The translations under genes and the position numbers were made by a program. From contig JAIFNG010000043.1 of assembly GCA_020047815.1 (NCBI GenBank), positions 1-50,519 of the forward strand: a stretch of DNA of 50,519 bases, written 5' to 3'. Shown in pieces: positions 9,793 through 17,802 of this stretch (its first letter is position 1; the number at the start of each line of letters is the position of its first letter). Source of the DNA: Anaerolinea sp. GTDB taxonomy: Bacteria; Chloroflexota; Anaerolineae; Anaerolineales; Villigracilaceae. The notes under the pieces were generated by a model. It made no database searches, was not told the DNA's origin, and saw nothing but the letters and a program-made list of their open reading frames with translations.

Positions 9793-10713
9793 ATGAAAAG
9801 AATATTCCCCAGTATTTTTCTTTTTTTTCCATCCAGCCTGATTCTGTTAATATTTGTCTCTTGTGGTCCTGCAATATTGGTGGAGATTGGGACCCCCACA
9901 TCGGAAACAGCATTTGAGGTGCCCGCCATTTCCATTCTAAATACTTCCACCCCATCCCCAGGTTCAACTTGCGGATGGGAAGAATGGCCTTGTCCAAGTG
10001 ACAGCCTGACCCTTACTGCTGCGATGGAACCAACCCTGAATGCCCTATTAACTGGAACGCCTGTCTGTACCTGGCCCTGCCCCGAGGATAGCCTGACCCT
10101 CACCGCTGCGATGGAACCAACCCTGAATGCCCTATTGACTGGAACTCCTGTCTGTACCTGGCCCTGCCCCGAGGATAGCCTGACTCTCACTGCTGCGATG
10201 CGGTTCACGTTGATTGCCATCCCTATTAGCACATCTCCAACCTGGGCAACGATCATCCCCGCAGTTGGAGATTTGGGCTGGGGTTCAGTCCATGGAAGGA
10301 TCATTGACCGAGTCTCCAACCTTCCAATTGAGGGGGCAACTGTCAAGTGCGAGCATTTTTCTTATACATCTCCTTACCTTTGCAACGGCATCACTACCAC
10401 CAATGCGGACGGGATCTATGCTTTTACCGGCGTCTTTTTCCACGATACAGACCGTATCACGCTGTTCGTGGAAGCGCCCGGTTTCGATCCATTGCGGTTT
10501 GAACAGGCATTCTTCACGCGACCCGAATTCCACGCTGACCTGGGGCTAATCCCAAATACGGCAGATACTACCCCGACCCCAACATCAACCCCCACTCCTT
10601 TTCTAATGTGTACTGCACCGGCTTGTTCAGGCGGAAGACTGGTCTGCGGCTCATCAAATGGCTGCCTGGGCGGCTGCGGCACGATTTGTCTCATGGAGAC
10701 TCCCACACCTTAA
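9793..10713 (+). CDS. putative lipoprotein with tandem repeats and a carboxypeptidase-regulatory-like domain
   Basis: A 306-residue exported protein. The N-terminus has a basic start, a hydrophobic core and a lipobox-like FVSC, with Cys24 as the likely lipidated residue. Thr/Pro-rich sequence leads into 29-residue repeats beginning WPCP (W65, W94 and a partial copy at W123), each with the core DSLTLTAAMEPTLNALLTGTP and paired cysteines. Residues ~165-252 look like a CarboxypepD_reg/Ig-like beta-sandwich (GRIIDRVSNLPIEGATV, NADGIYAF). A Thr-Pro linker (258-269) and a Cys/Gly-rich tail (about 272-300) complete it. Thr-Pro stretches suggest O-glycosylated wall linkers. A good upstream promoter and AAGG near the ATG support it. 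The function is unknown, presumably cell-surface adhesion or structure. Confidence 0.72.
   Translation: MKRIFPSIFLFFPSSLILLIFVSCGPAILVEIGTPTSETAFEVPAISILNTSTPSPGSTCGWEEWPCPSDSLTLTAAMEPTLNALLTGTPVCTWPCPEDSLTLTAAMEPTLNALLTGTPVCTWPCPEDSLTLTAAMRFTLIAIPISTSPTWATIIPAVGDLGWGSVHGRIIDRVSNLPIEGATVKCEHFSYTSPYLCNGITTTNADGIYAFTGVFFHDTDRITLFVEAPGFDPLRFEQAFFTRPEFHADLGLIPNTADTTPTPTSTPTPFLMCTAPACSGGRLVCGSSNGCLGGCGTICLMETPTP
9985..10200 (+). repeat. 87-bp in-frame tandem repeat, two full copies plus a partial copy
   Basis: Unit 1 is 9985-10071, unit 2 is 10072-10158, and a third begins at 10159 and degenerates after about 40 bases. Each starts at a TGG codon of the lipoprotein gene. Units 1 and 2 are nearly identical at DNA level, which indicates recent duplication and a site where copy number can change by slippage or recombination. 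Confidence 0.9.
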
Positions 10714-10931
10714 TGGATGGTTGTGTTCCTTGAACGCCCTGGCGGGGCTATGTATCCCTTTCTTTTTAAGCAGGAGGGCTGACTGCCTCCCTGATGAGAT
10801 TATGGTCAATTTATTCATTCCCGACCGATAGGCCTCGGGTATACTTGGGGAAATATTGGGAGAGAAATATACCCTTGGTGCACTCCGCACTCCCGTGCAG
10901 TTCAGATAGTGTTTTTAAGGAGAAATATCTC

Positions 10932-11153
10932 ATGTCCGAAATAAAATATGAAATTCTCAAAAATATTGGTGTGCTGTCCAAGTCTGCATCGGGCTGGGCA
11001 AAGGAAATAAACCTGATCAGTTGGAATGACAGGGAACCCAAATACGATATCCGCGATTGGTCGGCGGATCATGAGAAGATGGGCAAGGGGGTTACCCTGT
11101 CTCAGGTGGAGTTGGAAGCGTTAAAAGCGTTGTTGAACAGTTCTGAGTTTTAG
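10932..11153 (+). CDS. PC4/YdbC-family ssDNA-binding protein
   Basis: A 73-residue protein of the PC4 (p15 transcriptional coactivator) fold, YdbC branch. Typical features are an N-terminal beta-meander (EIKYEILKNIGVLSKS), the KEINLISWN strand, the KYDIRDW motif and a C-terminal helix starting GVTLSQVELEALK. Bacterial YdbC proteins bind single-stranded DNA or RNA, and a transcription or repair role is assumed from the family. The start at 10932 is supported by AAGGAG at 10917-10922, nine bases upstream; longer upstream extensions of the frame lack such a site. The DUF4190-like gene follows 18 bases downstream, probably in the same transcript. The 218-bp region before it holds no gene. Confidence 0.88.
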   Translation: MSEIKYEILKNIGVLSKSASGWAKEINLISWNDREPKYDIRDWSADHEKMGKGVTLSQVELEALKALLNSSEF

Positions 11154-11171
11154 TTAAATAGGAGATGGTAT

Positions 11172-11495
11172 ATGGACCAACAAAATAGACCACAATATAA
11201 TGTTTTGCCATCCAGTACACTGGCCCTCATCAGTCTGGTGGCTGGAATATTGGGATTTACCTTTTTCCCCTTTGTCGCCAGTATTATCGCAGTCTGGACA
11301 GGTTATGCGGCCCGCAAGGAAACCCGTTCTGTGCCGCCCATGGCTTCGGGAGATGGCATGGCAACAGCCGGCATCGTGATGGGTTGGATTCAAATTGGGT
11401 TTACAGTGATCTCCCTCTGCTGTGTGTTTATTTACTTTGTTGTCATCGTCGGGTGGCTGGGCGCTTCTGGAGAACTGGGAAGTATTTCCGGATAA
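11172..11495 (+). CDS. DUF4190-like small membrane protein
   Basis: A 107-residue protein with two hydrophobic regions (about 17-42 and 65-97) separated by a loop containing RKETRS and a Gly/Met-rich GDGMATAGIVMGW. The SLVAGILGF...GDGMATAGIVMG pattern is characteristic of DUF4190-type membrane proteins, whose function is unknown. An AGGAG site lies eight bases before the ATG. It sits right after the PC4-like gene. The 171-bp stretch after it contains no gene but has a TATAAT close to the next start. Confidence 0.75.
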   Translation: MDQQNRPQYNVLPSSTLALISLVAGILGFTFFPFVASIIAVWTGYAARKETRSVPPMASGDGMATAGIVMGWIQIGFTVISLCCVFIYFVVIVGWLGASGELGSISG

Positions 11496-11647
11496 AGGAT
11501 ATGGTAGTGCCCTAAAGAATGGGCTTAAATATACAAAGCAGGTATTAATCCATAAACTTAATAATTCCCTGGTGGCTTTCTGCCTTCCATGGTTTTGGTT
11601 TTCCACAAGACTGGACACCCTTGAGGTATTAAGTGATAGTGAACGGA

Positions 11648-11653
11648 TATAAT
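11648..11653 (+). promoter_or_regulatory. possible -10 box for the signalling module, giving a near-leaderless mRNA
   Basis: A perfect TATAAT lies 13 bases before the ATG at 11667, and no Shine-Dalgarno sequence is present between them. If used, transcription would begin within about seven bases of the start codon. The best -35 candidate (TTGAGG at 11621) is 21 bases away, which weakens the call. Confidence 0.33.
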
Positions 11654-11666
11654 TTGGCGCATAACC

Positions 11667-14264
11667 ATGCAAACCGATAGCAGTTTTCAATCTTCGCTCA
11701 AAGAGGCTGTACAGCTTTCTTCAGCCGTTTGGGCTGTCCTGGCAGAGCGCGAGGGCGGGGCGTGGTTGGTGCGTGCCGTGTATCATCTTAATAAATCCGC
11801 GCAAAATGAATTGATGAGCTTCATGGCAAAGCCATCCATTGATGCCTGGTTATGCGGCGCATTAAGCGGGGGGTATTCCCGTTCCAGTTCCATTCCTGAG
11901 GATGTTGATCTGGAAGCCAAACGTATCTTTACTTTTCCTATTGCAGGGTCATCGCAGGCTATTTTAGTCGGCGCAGACGAGCAGTCTATTGAATCCCAGC
12001 GGATCTGGAAGTTGACAGCTTCCCTTCTGTCTGGCCGTTCCATAACCCCCAGCCAACCGTTCCTGCCTGACCTGCAATTTGGTCTGGCCACCGACCTGCC
12101 TCTAGCCATCGAAAAAACGCTGGGTGCTTTTGTACAGCTTTCCACTTGTCAGGGAGCATGGCTGGCGATCCGCCGCGGTGAATCTTTGGAGATACAAGCC
12201 GAATGGAATGACGCCAAAGCGAAGGGTGTAACCATGCTGATTGAAGAGAATCCAATTCTCCGCCGGGTGAACCGCTCCTTATCTGACGTTGTCATTACGC
12301 ATGACCAGCCTAATTGGGATAACCTTCCCTACGGTTCACTTAAATCAGGTACAAAAGTATGGGTCTGTCTGCCGTTGGTCATTGGCCAACGGCTGATCGG
12401 GGTTGTGATCCTATGGCGCCAAAAGGAATTTTCCCGCGGCGAGTTGGGACAGTTGCGCGACCTCGCTTCACGCGTTTCACCTTCAGTCGAGGTCCTGGTT
12501 ACTTTTTCAGAAATGGCAGCCCACCTGCGCCGGCTTGGATTGCTTAACGATTTCGTCCTCACGATCTCCTCCGCCCAAAATCTGGATCAAATTGCGCGGC
12601 GTGTGTTCGGTCTGCTCTCCCGCGCCTTCAACACCGAATTGATCGTACTCTTTTTACGCTCCAGTGACGGCCGCGTCTTGCGAGACTACCGCATGTTTGA
12701 AGGGAAGTTAAACGTGGTCAGTGTTACGCTTGCCGGACATTCCATTCAGCCCATGCTGAAGGACGGACGTGCGCGCCGTATCGTGGATACGATCCAGGAG
12801 GGTTTCGTCCCGCTCAATAAGGGCGCCCGTTCCATGCTGATCGTTCCGCTTAAATATCGCGGCCAGGCCATTGGCGTCTTGATCATCGAAAACCTCCGGG
12901 CCGAAGCCTTTAGCCAGTACGATGAGCACTTGATGGTGGTGATCACCAGTCATCTGGCTGGGTTGATCGAATATACGCGCCTGCGTGAAGAAGCCGAAGG
13001 ACGCGCCCGCAGTCTCGGCTTGATCCATGAAGTGGTGCAGCAGGTCATCGGTCTGACTGACAAACAGGAAGTGGTTTCCATTTCTGCTGATTTGGTGGCG
13101 CAATATTTTAAATATGAACTGGCTGTAATTTCTCTGATCGATGAAGAACAGCGGACAATTATTCAGGGTATCGGCGGCACACAGTCTGAAACAGTCAAGC
13201 GCGCTCTTGCAGGACGTGAATTTCTTTCCAGCAGCGGGGTTACAGGGCATGTCTCACGCACAGGGGAGAGCATTCTGGTCAATGATACCCGGCAGGAAAA
13301 ACTGCACGCGCCCCTCAAAGGCTGGGAGGCACGCTCTGAAATTTGCGTCCCCTTGATGGATGGCGAAAGCATCCTTGGCATTATTGATGTGGAAAGCCGC
13401 GAGCAGAACGCATTTTCGCATAACGACTTGACCTCGATCGAGTCTCTTGCTGGCATTCTTGCCTCGGTCATTACCAGCGCAAATCAATATCAAAAATTGC
13501 AGGAGACCATCCGACAGTTACGATCAATTGAGATAGAATTAAATGCGCGCATGGAAGCGCAGCGTTTTGCAGAAAACAGATTGATCCAGGCTGCCAAACT
13601 TGCGGCGGTTGGTGAAATGGCGGCGGGGATTGCGCACGAGTTGAATAACCCGCTTACCACGGTCACTGGCTTTTCTGAACTGATGCTGCAGGATATGCCG
13701 CAGGATTTTTCATTTCGTGAAGAGCTGGAAATGGTAGCGCACGAAGCGCACCGCGCCAGTGATGTTGTCCGCCGCCTGCTTGATTTCTCACGTCAGGGCG
13801 AGAGCATACGCACTAGCGCCGACTTGAATGAGGTGGTCACCGATGTCATTGCTCTCACGCGCCACTTGATCCAAACCAATAACGGTATTCTGAAACTAAA
13901 CCTTGATCAAAACCTGCCCTGGGTTTCGATGGACCGCAATCAGATGAAGCAGGTTCTGCTCAATCTGATCCACAATGCCCTGCAAGCCATGCCCCAGGGG
14001 GGCGATTTGACCGTAGCCACCCGCACAGTCTGCCGTGGTGACCGCAACTGGGTCGTCATGTCAGTTAAAGATGGCGGTGTGGGTATTTCACCGACAGACC
14101 AAATTCGCGTTTTCGAGCCATTCTTCACCACAAAAGGAGACCGCGGCGGCACAGGTTTGGGACTTTCAGTTACCTATGGAATTGTCACCGATCATGGCGG
14201 TACCATCGAAATATTAAGCGAGCCGAACCTGGGCTCCACCTTCACCGTTTGGCTGCCTCTCTAA
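11667..14264 (+). CDS. soluble triple-GAF sensor histidine kinase
   Basis: An 865-residue cytoplasmic kinase. After a ~130-residue N-terminal region of unclear fold come three GAF-like modules, about 140-280, 290-435 and 445-605. The last has the clearest signature (GVTGHVSRTGES, GIIDVES). A coiled coil leads to HisKA with His657 in GIAHELNNPLT. The HATPase_c domain spans about 750-863 with NLIHNALQAMPQGG, DGGVGI and GTGLGLS. The HELNNPL-type H box and compact ATPase resemble NtrB-class kinases. The next gene starts three bases after its stop with no separate ribosome site, so the two are translationally linked. The likely partners are the REC domain of the next protein and the response regulator at 15841. 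Confidence 0.93.
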   Translation: MQTDSSFQSSLKEAVQLSSAVWAVLAEREGGAWLVRAVYHLNKSAQNELMSFMAKPSIDAWLCGALSGGYSRSSSIPEDVDLEAKRIFTFPIAGSSQAILVGADEQSIESQRIWKLTASLLSGRSITPSQPFLPDLQFGLATDLPLAIEKTLGAFVQLSTCQGAWLAIRRGESLEIQAEWNDAKAKGVTMLIEENPILRRVNRSLSDVVITHDQPNWDNLPYGSLKSGTKVWVCLPLVIGQRLIGVVILWRQKEFSRGELGQLRDLASRVSPSVEVLVTFSEMAAHLRRLGLLNDFVLTISSAQNLDQIARRVFGLLSRAFNTELIVLFLRSSDGRVLRDYRMFEGKLNVVSVTLAGHSIQPMLKDGRARRIVDTIQEGFVPLNKGARSMLIVPLKYRGQAIGVLIIENLRAEAFSQYDEHLMVVITSHLAGLIEYTRLREEAEGRARSLGLIHEVVQQVIGLTDKQEVVSISADLVAQYFKYELAVISLIDEEQRTIIQGIGGTQSETVKRALAGREFLSSSGVTGHVSRTGESILVNDTRQEKLHAPLKGWEARSEICVPLMDGESILGIIDVESREQNAFSHNDLTSIESLAGILASVITSANQYQKLQETIRQLRSIEIELNARMEAQRFAENRLIQAAKLAAVGEMAAGIAHELNNPLTTVTGFSELMLQDMPQDFSFREELEMVAHEAHRASDVVRRLLDFSRQGESIRTSADLNEVVTDVIALTRHLIQTNNGILKLNLDQNLPWVSMDRNQMKQVLLNLIHNALQAMPQGGDLTVATRTVCRGDRNWVVMSVKDGGVGISPTDQIRVFEPFFTTKGDRGGTGLGLSVTYGIVTDHGGTIEILSEPNLGSTFTVWLPL

Positions 14265-14266
14265 AC

Positions 14267-15838
14267 ATGGAGACTCCCATCATCTTTGTTGTAGACGACG
14301 AACCCGGCATTGCGCTTTTGTGTAATCGCGTGCTCACGCGCGCGGGTTATAAGGTGGAAACTCAAACCAACCCGCGCGAAGCCATCGAGTATCTCAAAGA
14401 AAATAAAATTGACCTTTTACTGGTTGATATTCGTATGCCCGAAGTGGACGGTTTTGAGGTTATCCAGCATGCCCAGCGTTTGCAGCCCGATGCTGCCATG
14501 CTCATCATGACCGGGCACGGCACCGTGGAAACCGCCATTCGAGCCCTGCGTCAGGGCGTGGATGGTCTTATCCTCAAGCCGTTCAGCAAGGGCAGCGAGT
14601 TGGTGGATGCGGTCAAACTTGCCCTTGTCGACAGCCAGCAAAAGCGCGACGCTGCCCGCATTCAGGCTTTGCGGCCGTTGTTTTCTGTTACAGAGTCTCT
14701 GCTTTCTGAAACTCGTCGTGAGCCGCTCCTTGATCTCATCGTCAGTGCCATCAGTGGTCATCTGCAATGCCCGCACTCAGCATGTTATCAACGCGGCGAA
14801 GACGGTCATTTCACCCGTCTGGCTTTGCGTGGCAGGGAACTGCCGGAACCTTTCCTTGATTTACTAAACCGTGTTGAGGCTTCTGCCGCTCCTTTGTTGA
14901 TCAATGCCAATGGACCTGGCGACTCGATCCTTAGGAAAAACCTGGCCGACCTTGACTTGGGGGCGGTGATCCTTGTGCCGATTCTGCGACTCAACCTTCG
15001 CATGGTTTTGTGCGCTGCCCGCGACATAAATCAGCCGCCCCTGCGCGAAGCAGACCTCGAACTCTTTCAGATCCTTGCGCGTCAGGCCGCTGTCGCGCTG
15101 GAAAATTCCCGCCTGTATGCCGAACAATTGGATTATGTCCGCAAGGTCGAAGAATCTCAAGAGGCATTGTTGCAAGCTGAGAAAATGGCTGCTGCAGGAC
15201 GGTTGAGCGCATCCATCGCCCATGAAGTCAATAACCCATTGCAAGCTGTCCAGAACTGTCTTCATCTTGCGGGACGAGAGGATTTACCACAGGAAAAACG
15301 AGACGAGTATTTCAGCCTTGCCCGCACCGAACTGGAACGTCTGATCCTCACTGTGCGCCGCATGCTGGATTTTTACCGCCCCGGTGCAACTTCTTTTGAA
15401 AACGTAGACCTTTCCGAAATGCTGCAATATATCTTAAACTTAATGTCCAAGCAATTATCGGAAGCAAATGTGAATATCATTGTTGATCCTGTTGGGGCAA
15501 TCCCGGCCATCAAGGCCGTAGGAAGCCAGATACAACAGGTCTTCATAAATTTGATCTTGAATGCGATGGATGCAATGCCTGAGGGCGGAGTGTTGAATAT
15601 TACCGCCCGTCAACTAAACGGTGGTGTTGAGATCCTTTTTCAAGATCATGGGAAGGGGATTCCCAGGGAAAAGCAGGGTAATATTTTCGAGCCATTCTTT
15701 AGCACCAAGGACCGGGGGACGGGCTTGGGCCTGACAGTAAGTTACAATATTGTAATTGCGCATGGAGGCACGTTGGAATTACTCTCCGAGCACGGCCCCG
15801 GCGCTTGTTTTCGTATATTTTTACCAACAGGAGGATAA
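14267..15838 (+). CDS. REC-GAF-histidine kinase hybrid
   Basis: A 523-residue protein with a receiver domain first (about 4-118; phosphoacceptor Asp54 in LLVDIRMPEVDG, Lys104 in ILKPFS). A divergent GAF (about 150-290) and a coiled coil ending RLYAEQ follow. HisKA has His319 in SIAHEVNNPLQ, and HATPase_c covers ~415-520 (NLILNAMDAMPEGG, DHGKGIP, GTGLGLTVS). The REC-first layout means it can receive phosphate from the preceding kinase and pass a signal on. I chose the ATG at 14267, because the receiver fold begins at its third residue; an in-frame TTG at 14249 would overlap the upstream gene. No ribosome site is visible, consistent with coupling. Confidence 0.92.
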   Translation: METPIIFVVDDEPGIALLCNRVLTRAGYKVETQTNPREAIEYLKENKIDLLLVDIRMPEVDGFEVIQHAQRLQPDAAMLIMTGHGTVETAIRALRQGVDGLILKPFSKGSELVDAVKLALVDSQQKRDAARIQALRPLFSVTESLLSETRREPLLDLIVSAISGHLQCPHSACYQRGEDGHFTRLALRGRELPEPFLDLLNRVEASAAPLLINANGPGDSILRKNLADLDLGAVILVPILRLNLRMVLCAARDINQPPLREADLELFQILARQAAVALENSRLYAEQLDYVRKVEESQEALLQAEKMAAAGRLSASIAHEVNNPLQAVQNCLHLAGREDLPQEKRDEYFSLARTELERLILTVRRMLDFYRPGATSFENVDLSEMLQYILNLMSKQLSEANVNIIVDPVGAIPAIKAVGSQIQQVFINLILNAMDAMPEGGVLNITARQLNGGVEILFQDHGKGIPREKQGNIFEPFFSTKDRGTGLGLTVSYNIVIAHGGTLELLSEHGPGACFRIFLPTGG

Positions 15839-15840
15839 TA

Positions 15841-16614
15841 ATGAAATCTAATATTCTGGTGGTGGATGATGAACCCGTTGCGCGCCAATCCCTGACCGAT
15901 ATTCTCAGGCTGGAAGGCTACAATGCTACATCCGCTCTCAATGGTCAGGCGGCAGTCGAATATATCCGCATGCATCCCATTGATTTAATGATCGTGGATT
16001 TGCGTATGCCAGGCATGGATGGATTGGAAGTGGTGCAGGTGGTTAATCAAATATCACCTGAGACAGAAGTCATTCTGCTCACTGCTTTTGGTTCCACCGA
16101 GACAGCCATTCAGGCTTTGCGATTGCGCATTCACGATTATTTGCTAAAACCTGCCTCTCCTGCCCAGATTTTGGCAAGCGTAAAGAAGGGGTTGACGCGC
16201 CATGCCGCACGGTCACGCATTGGCAACTTAACCGCTGACAATGATGTGGATAGGACTGTGGAAGTTTTCTCTTTTAAAGACGGTACAACCGTTGACCTGT
16301 CCCGCCGCGAGATCAAACATAAAAACAAAGTGGAGCATCTCACTCCAGCCGAGGGCAGGCTGCTGCGAATTTTGATCGAGAATGAAGGTAAGGTGTTTTC
16401 CCACCGTGAACTGGTTTTGTTGGTTCAAGGGTACGATACCTCACAACGCGAAGCACCGGAAATACTGCGCCCCCTGGTCAGTCGCTTGCGGCATAAACTG
16501 GATGAGTTCCCGCTCTTATCTGAACGGGTGGTGAGTGTCCGTGGTACTGGCTATTTATACGAAGGGGATGCAAATAAACGGAGTATGCACGTTTCACCGG
16601 ATAAACATGGATAA
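15841..16614 (+). CDS. OmpR/PhoB-type response regulator
   Basis: A 257-residue transcription factor. The receiver domain is residues 1-122 with Asp9/Asp10, phosphoacceptor Asp53 (IVDLRMPGMDG), Thr81 and Lys103 region (LLKPASP). A linker of about 35 residues precedes a winged-helix DNA-binding domain at ~158-245, containing LTPAEGRLLRILIENEGKV, the recognition-helix part LRPLVSRLRHKL and the wing VRGTGYLYE. The start at 15841 is preceded by AGGAGG, seven bases away; upstream in-frame ATG 15805 lies within the previous gene. It is the terminal output of the three-gene module and the only recognisable DNA-binding regulator in the window. Confidence 0.94.
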   Translation: MKSNILVVDDEPVARQSLTDILRLEGYNATSALNGQAAVEYIRMHPIDLMIVDLRMPGMDGLEVVQVVNQISPETEVILLTAFGSTETAIQALRLRIHDYLLKPASPAQILASVKKGLTRHAARSRIGNLTADNDVDRTVEVFSFKDGTTVDLSRREIKHKNKVEHLTPAEGRLLRILIENEGKVFSHRELVLLVQGYDTSQREAPEILRPLVSRLRHKLDEFPLLSERVVSVRGTGYLYEGDANKRSMHVSPDKHG

Positions 16615-16631
16615 ACGCTGATGAACAAAGG

Positions 16632-16652
16632 ACACCCTCATCACCAGGGTGT
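16632..16652. terminator. hairpin between converging genes
   Basis: ACACCCT at 16632-16638 and AGGGTGT at 16646-16652 form a perfect 7-bp stem with a 7-base loop between the converging response-regulator and EamA genes. There is no long T-run on either side, so an intrinsic terminator is plausible but not strong. Confidence 0.4.
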
Positions 16653-16712
16653 TGGGATCGCGTTTATTGGCGGTATATTTCTGCAGATTTAACAGCCTGC
16701 CCCGGCTTTTGT

Positions 16713-17660
16713 TTATTTATAGGGACCAAAAATATCCTTTGGCAGTCCCGGCGCACGGATCCATGACAGCCAGCCGGTTTTGCCGCTTAAAGCAGGTAAA
16801 GCCGAATCTTCGAACATGACCAGCACCAGGCTAAAGCCCAGTCCAACTGCCCCCAGCCATTGGAGCGGTGTCAGGTTTTCGCCAAGCCATAGATGGCTGA
16901 AGATGATCGCGATCAAAAGTTCGGCTAGTCCCAATAGTGCTGTCTGCATCCCGCCGATCTTTTTCACGCCAAGGAAAAGTGCGATTCGTGAAAAAATGGT
17001 TACAAAAGTTAACCCTGCAATTGGAAACCATGGGGTGTCTTGTGCAGGCAGTGCGCGGTCAAATATCAAATAAACCGGGATGACCACCGCGCTCATGGCA
17101 AGCAGGGTGTAAAGCGCAACAGTCGGCGCGGGCACTTCATAAAGTACCCGTTGATTAATGGGCAGGTGCATGGCGTACAACACAGCCGCCCCAAGCATCA
17201 TCAGCACGCCTGTCAGGTCTGCCGAGCCGTTGGGTACGCTTGTGAGCAGCAGAACAGCAAGAGTGGCAAGCCCCACACGAAAGAAAGTCAGGCGGCTCGG
17301 GGGTTGATGGTCAAGAATTAGCCAGAGTGCGACGAAGAAGGGATAAAGGGAATATAGCAATTGCCCAATGCTGGCATCCAGCCTTTGCAATGCAAGATAA
17401 TACAACAGCGAACCCAGTCCGTTGATCGCACCTGCCAGGGCACACCCAAGCAGCCCCACCGGGAAAATATAAAGGTATTGCCGATAAAATAAGGCGATGA
17501 CCAGGAGTAGGAGGCCTGCTGCAAAGCCAGTCCGCAGTGCCACAACCGCAAAAGGGGTAAAACCCAGCGTAATCGCGAGTTTCCCGAAGACAGGGGCAAA
17601 CCCGAGAAATATTGCTGAACTGAAAGCGGCTAAAATTCCAGCGGTCTGTTTCTTTTGCAA
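16713..17660 (-). CDS. EamA-family (DMT superfamily) transporter
   Basis: A 315-residue membrane protein with ten predicted helices in two homologous EamA halves (about 5-140 and 150-290). The second half ends with LWLGENLTPLQWLGAVGLGFSLVLV, with the typical GE-containing motif before the last helix. Family members export amino acids, nucleotides or other metabolites; the substrate here cannot be read. The start appears to be TTG with an AAAGG site nine bases upstream. It is separated from the end of the large operon by 142 bases in the same direction, so read-through is possible, though no strong terminator or promoter is obvious there. Confidence 0.88.
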   Translation of the reverse strand: MQKKQTAGILAAFSSAIFLGFAPVFGKLAITLGFTPFAVVALRTGFAAGLLLLVIALFYRQYLYIFPVGLLGCALAGAINGLGSLLYYLALQRLDASIGQLLYSLYPFFVALWLILDHQPPSRLTFFRVGLATLAVLLLTSVPNGSADLTGVLMMLGAAVLYAMHLPINQRVLYEVPAPTVALYTLLAMSAVVIPVYLIFDRALPAQDTPWFPIAGLTFVTIFSRIALFLGVKKIGGMQTALLGLAELLIAIIFSHLWLGENLTPLQWLGAVGLGFSLVLVMFEDSALPALSGKTGWLSWIRAPGLPKDIFGPYK

Positions 17661-17802
17661 AGATACCAGCCTTTGTGGTCAATAAGGAAGCGGAGAAGGG
17701 TCTATCTACTGAATTCTAAATGGTTTTGTGTGTTTGCATGCCGCCATTTATGGTTGTGCGGCAACCTTTGTTGAACTACCGGTAAAATAAATAACAGGCG
17801 AA

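Noticed and set aside
9985..10200. A CRISPR-like array
   Set aside because: The repeats are contiguous, in frame with a gene and lack spacers.
9768..10346. A 192-codon minus-strand frame with repeated peptides
   Set aside because: Its repeats are the antisense reflection of the 87-bp tandem repeat in the lipoprotein gene, which has a promoter, signal peptide and ribosome site.
11154..11690. A 178-codon minus-strand reading frame opposite the DUF4190-like gene
   Set aside because: The + strand genes have ribosome sites and family-like sequence; the minus frame translates to His/Cys-rich sequence without domain character.
14249..14266. An earlier TTG start for the REC-GAF kinase
   Set aside because: It lies within the preceding gene and adds six residues before a receiver domain that starts normally at the ATG.
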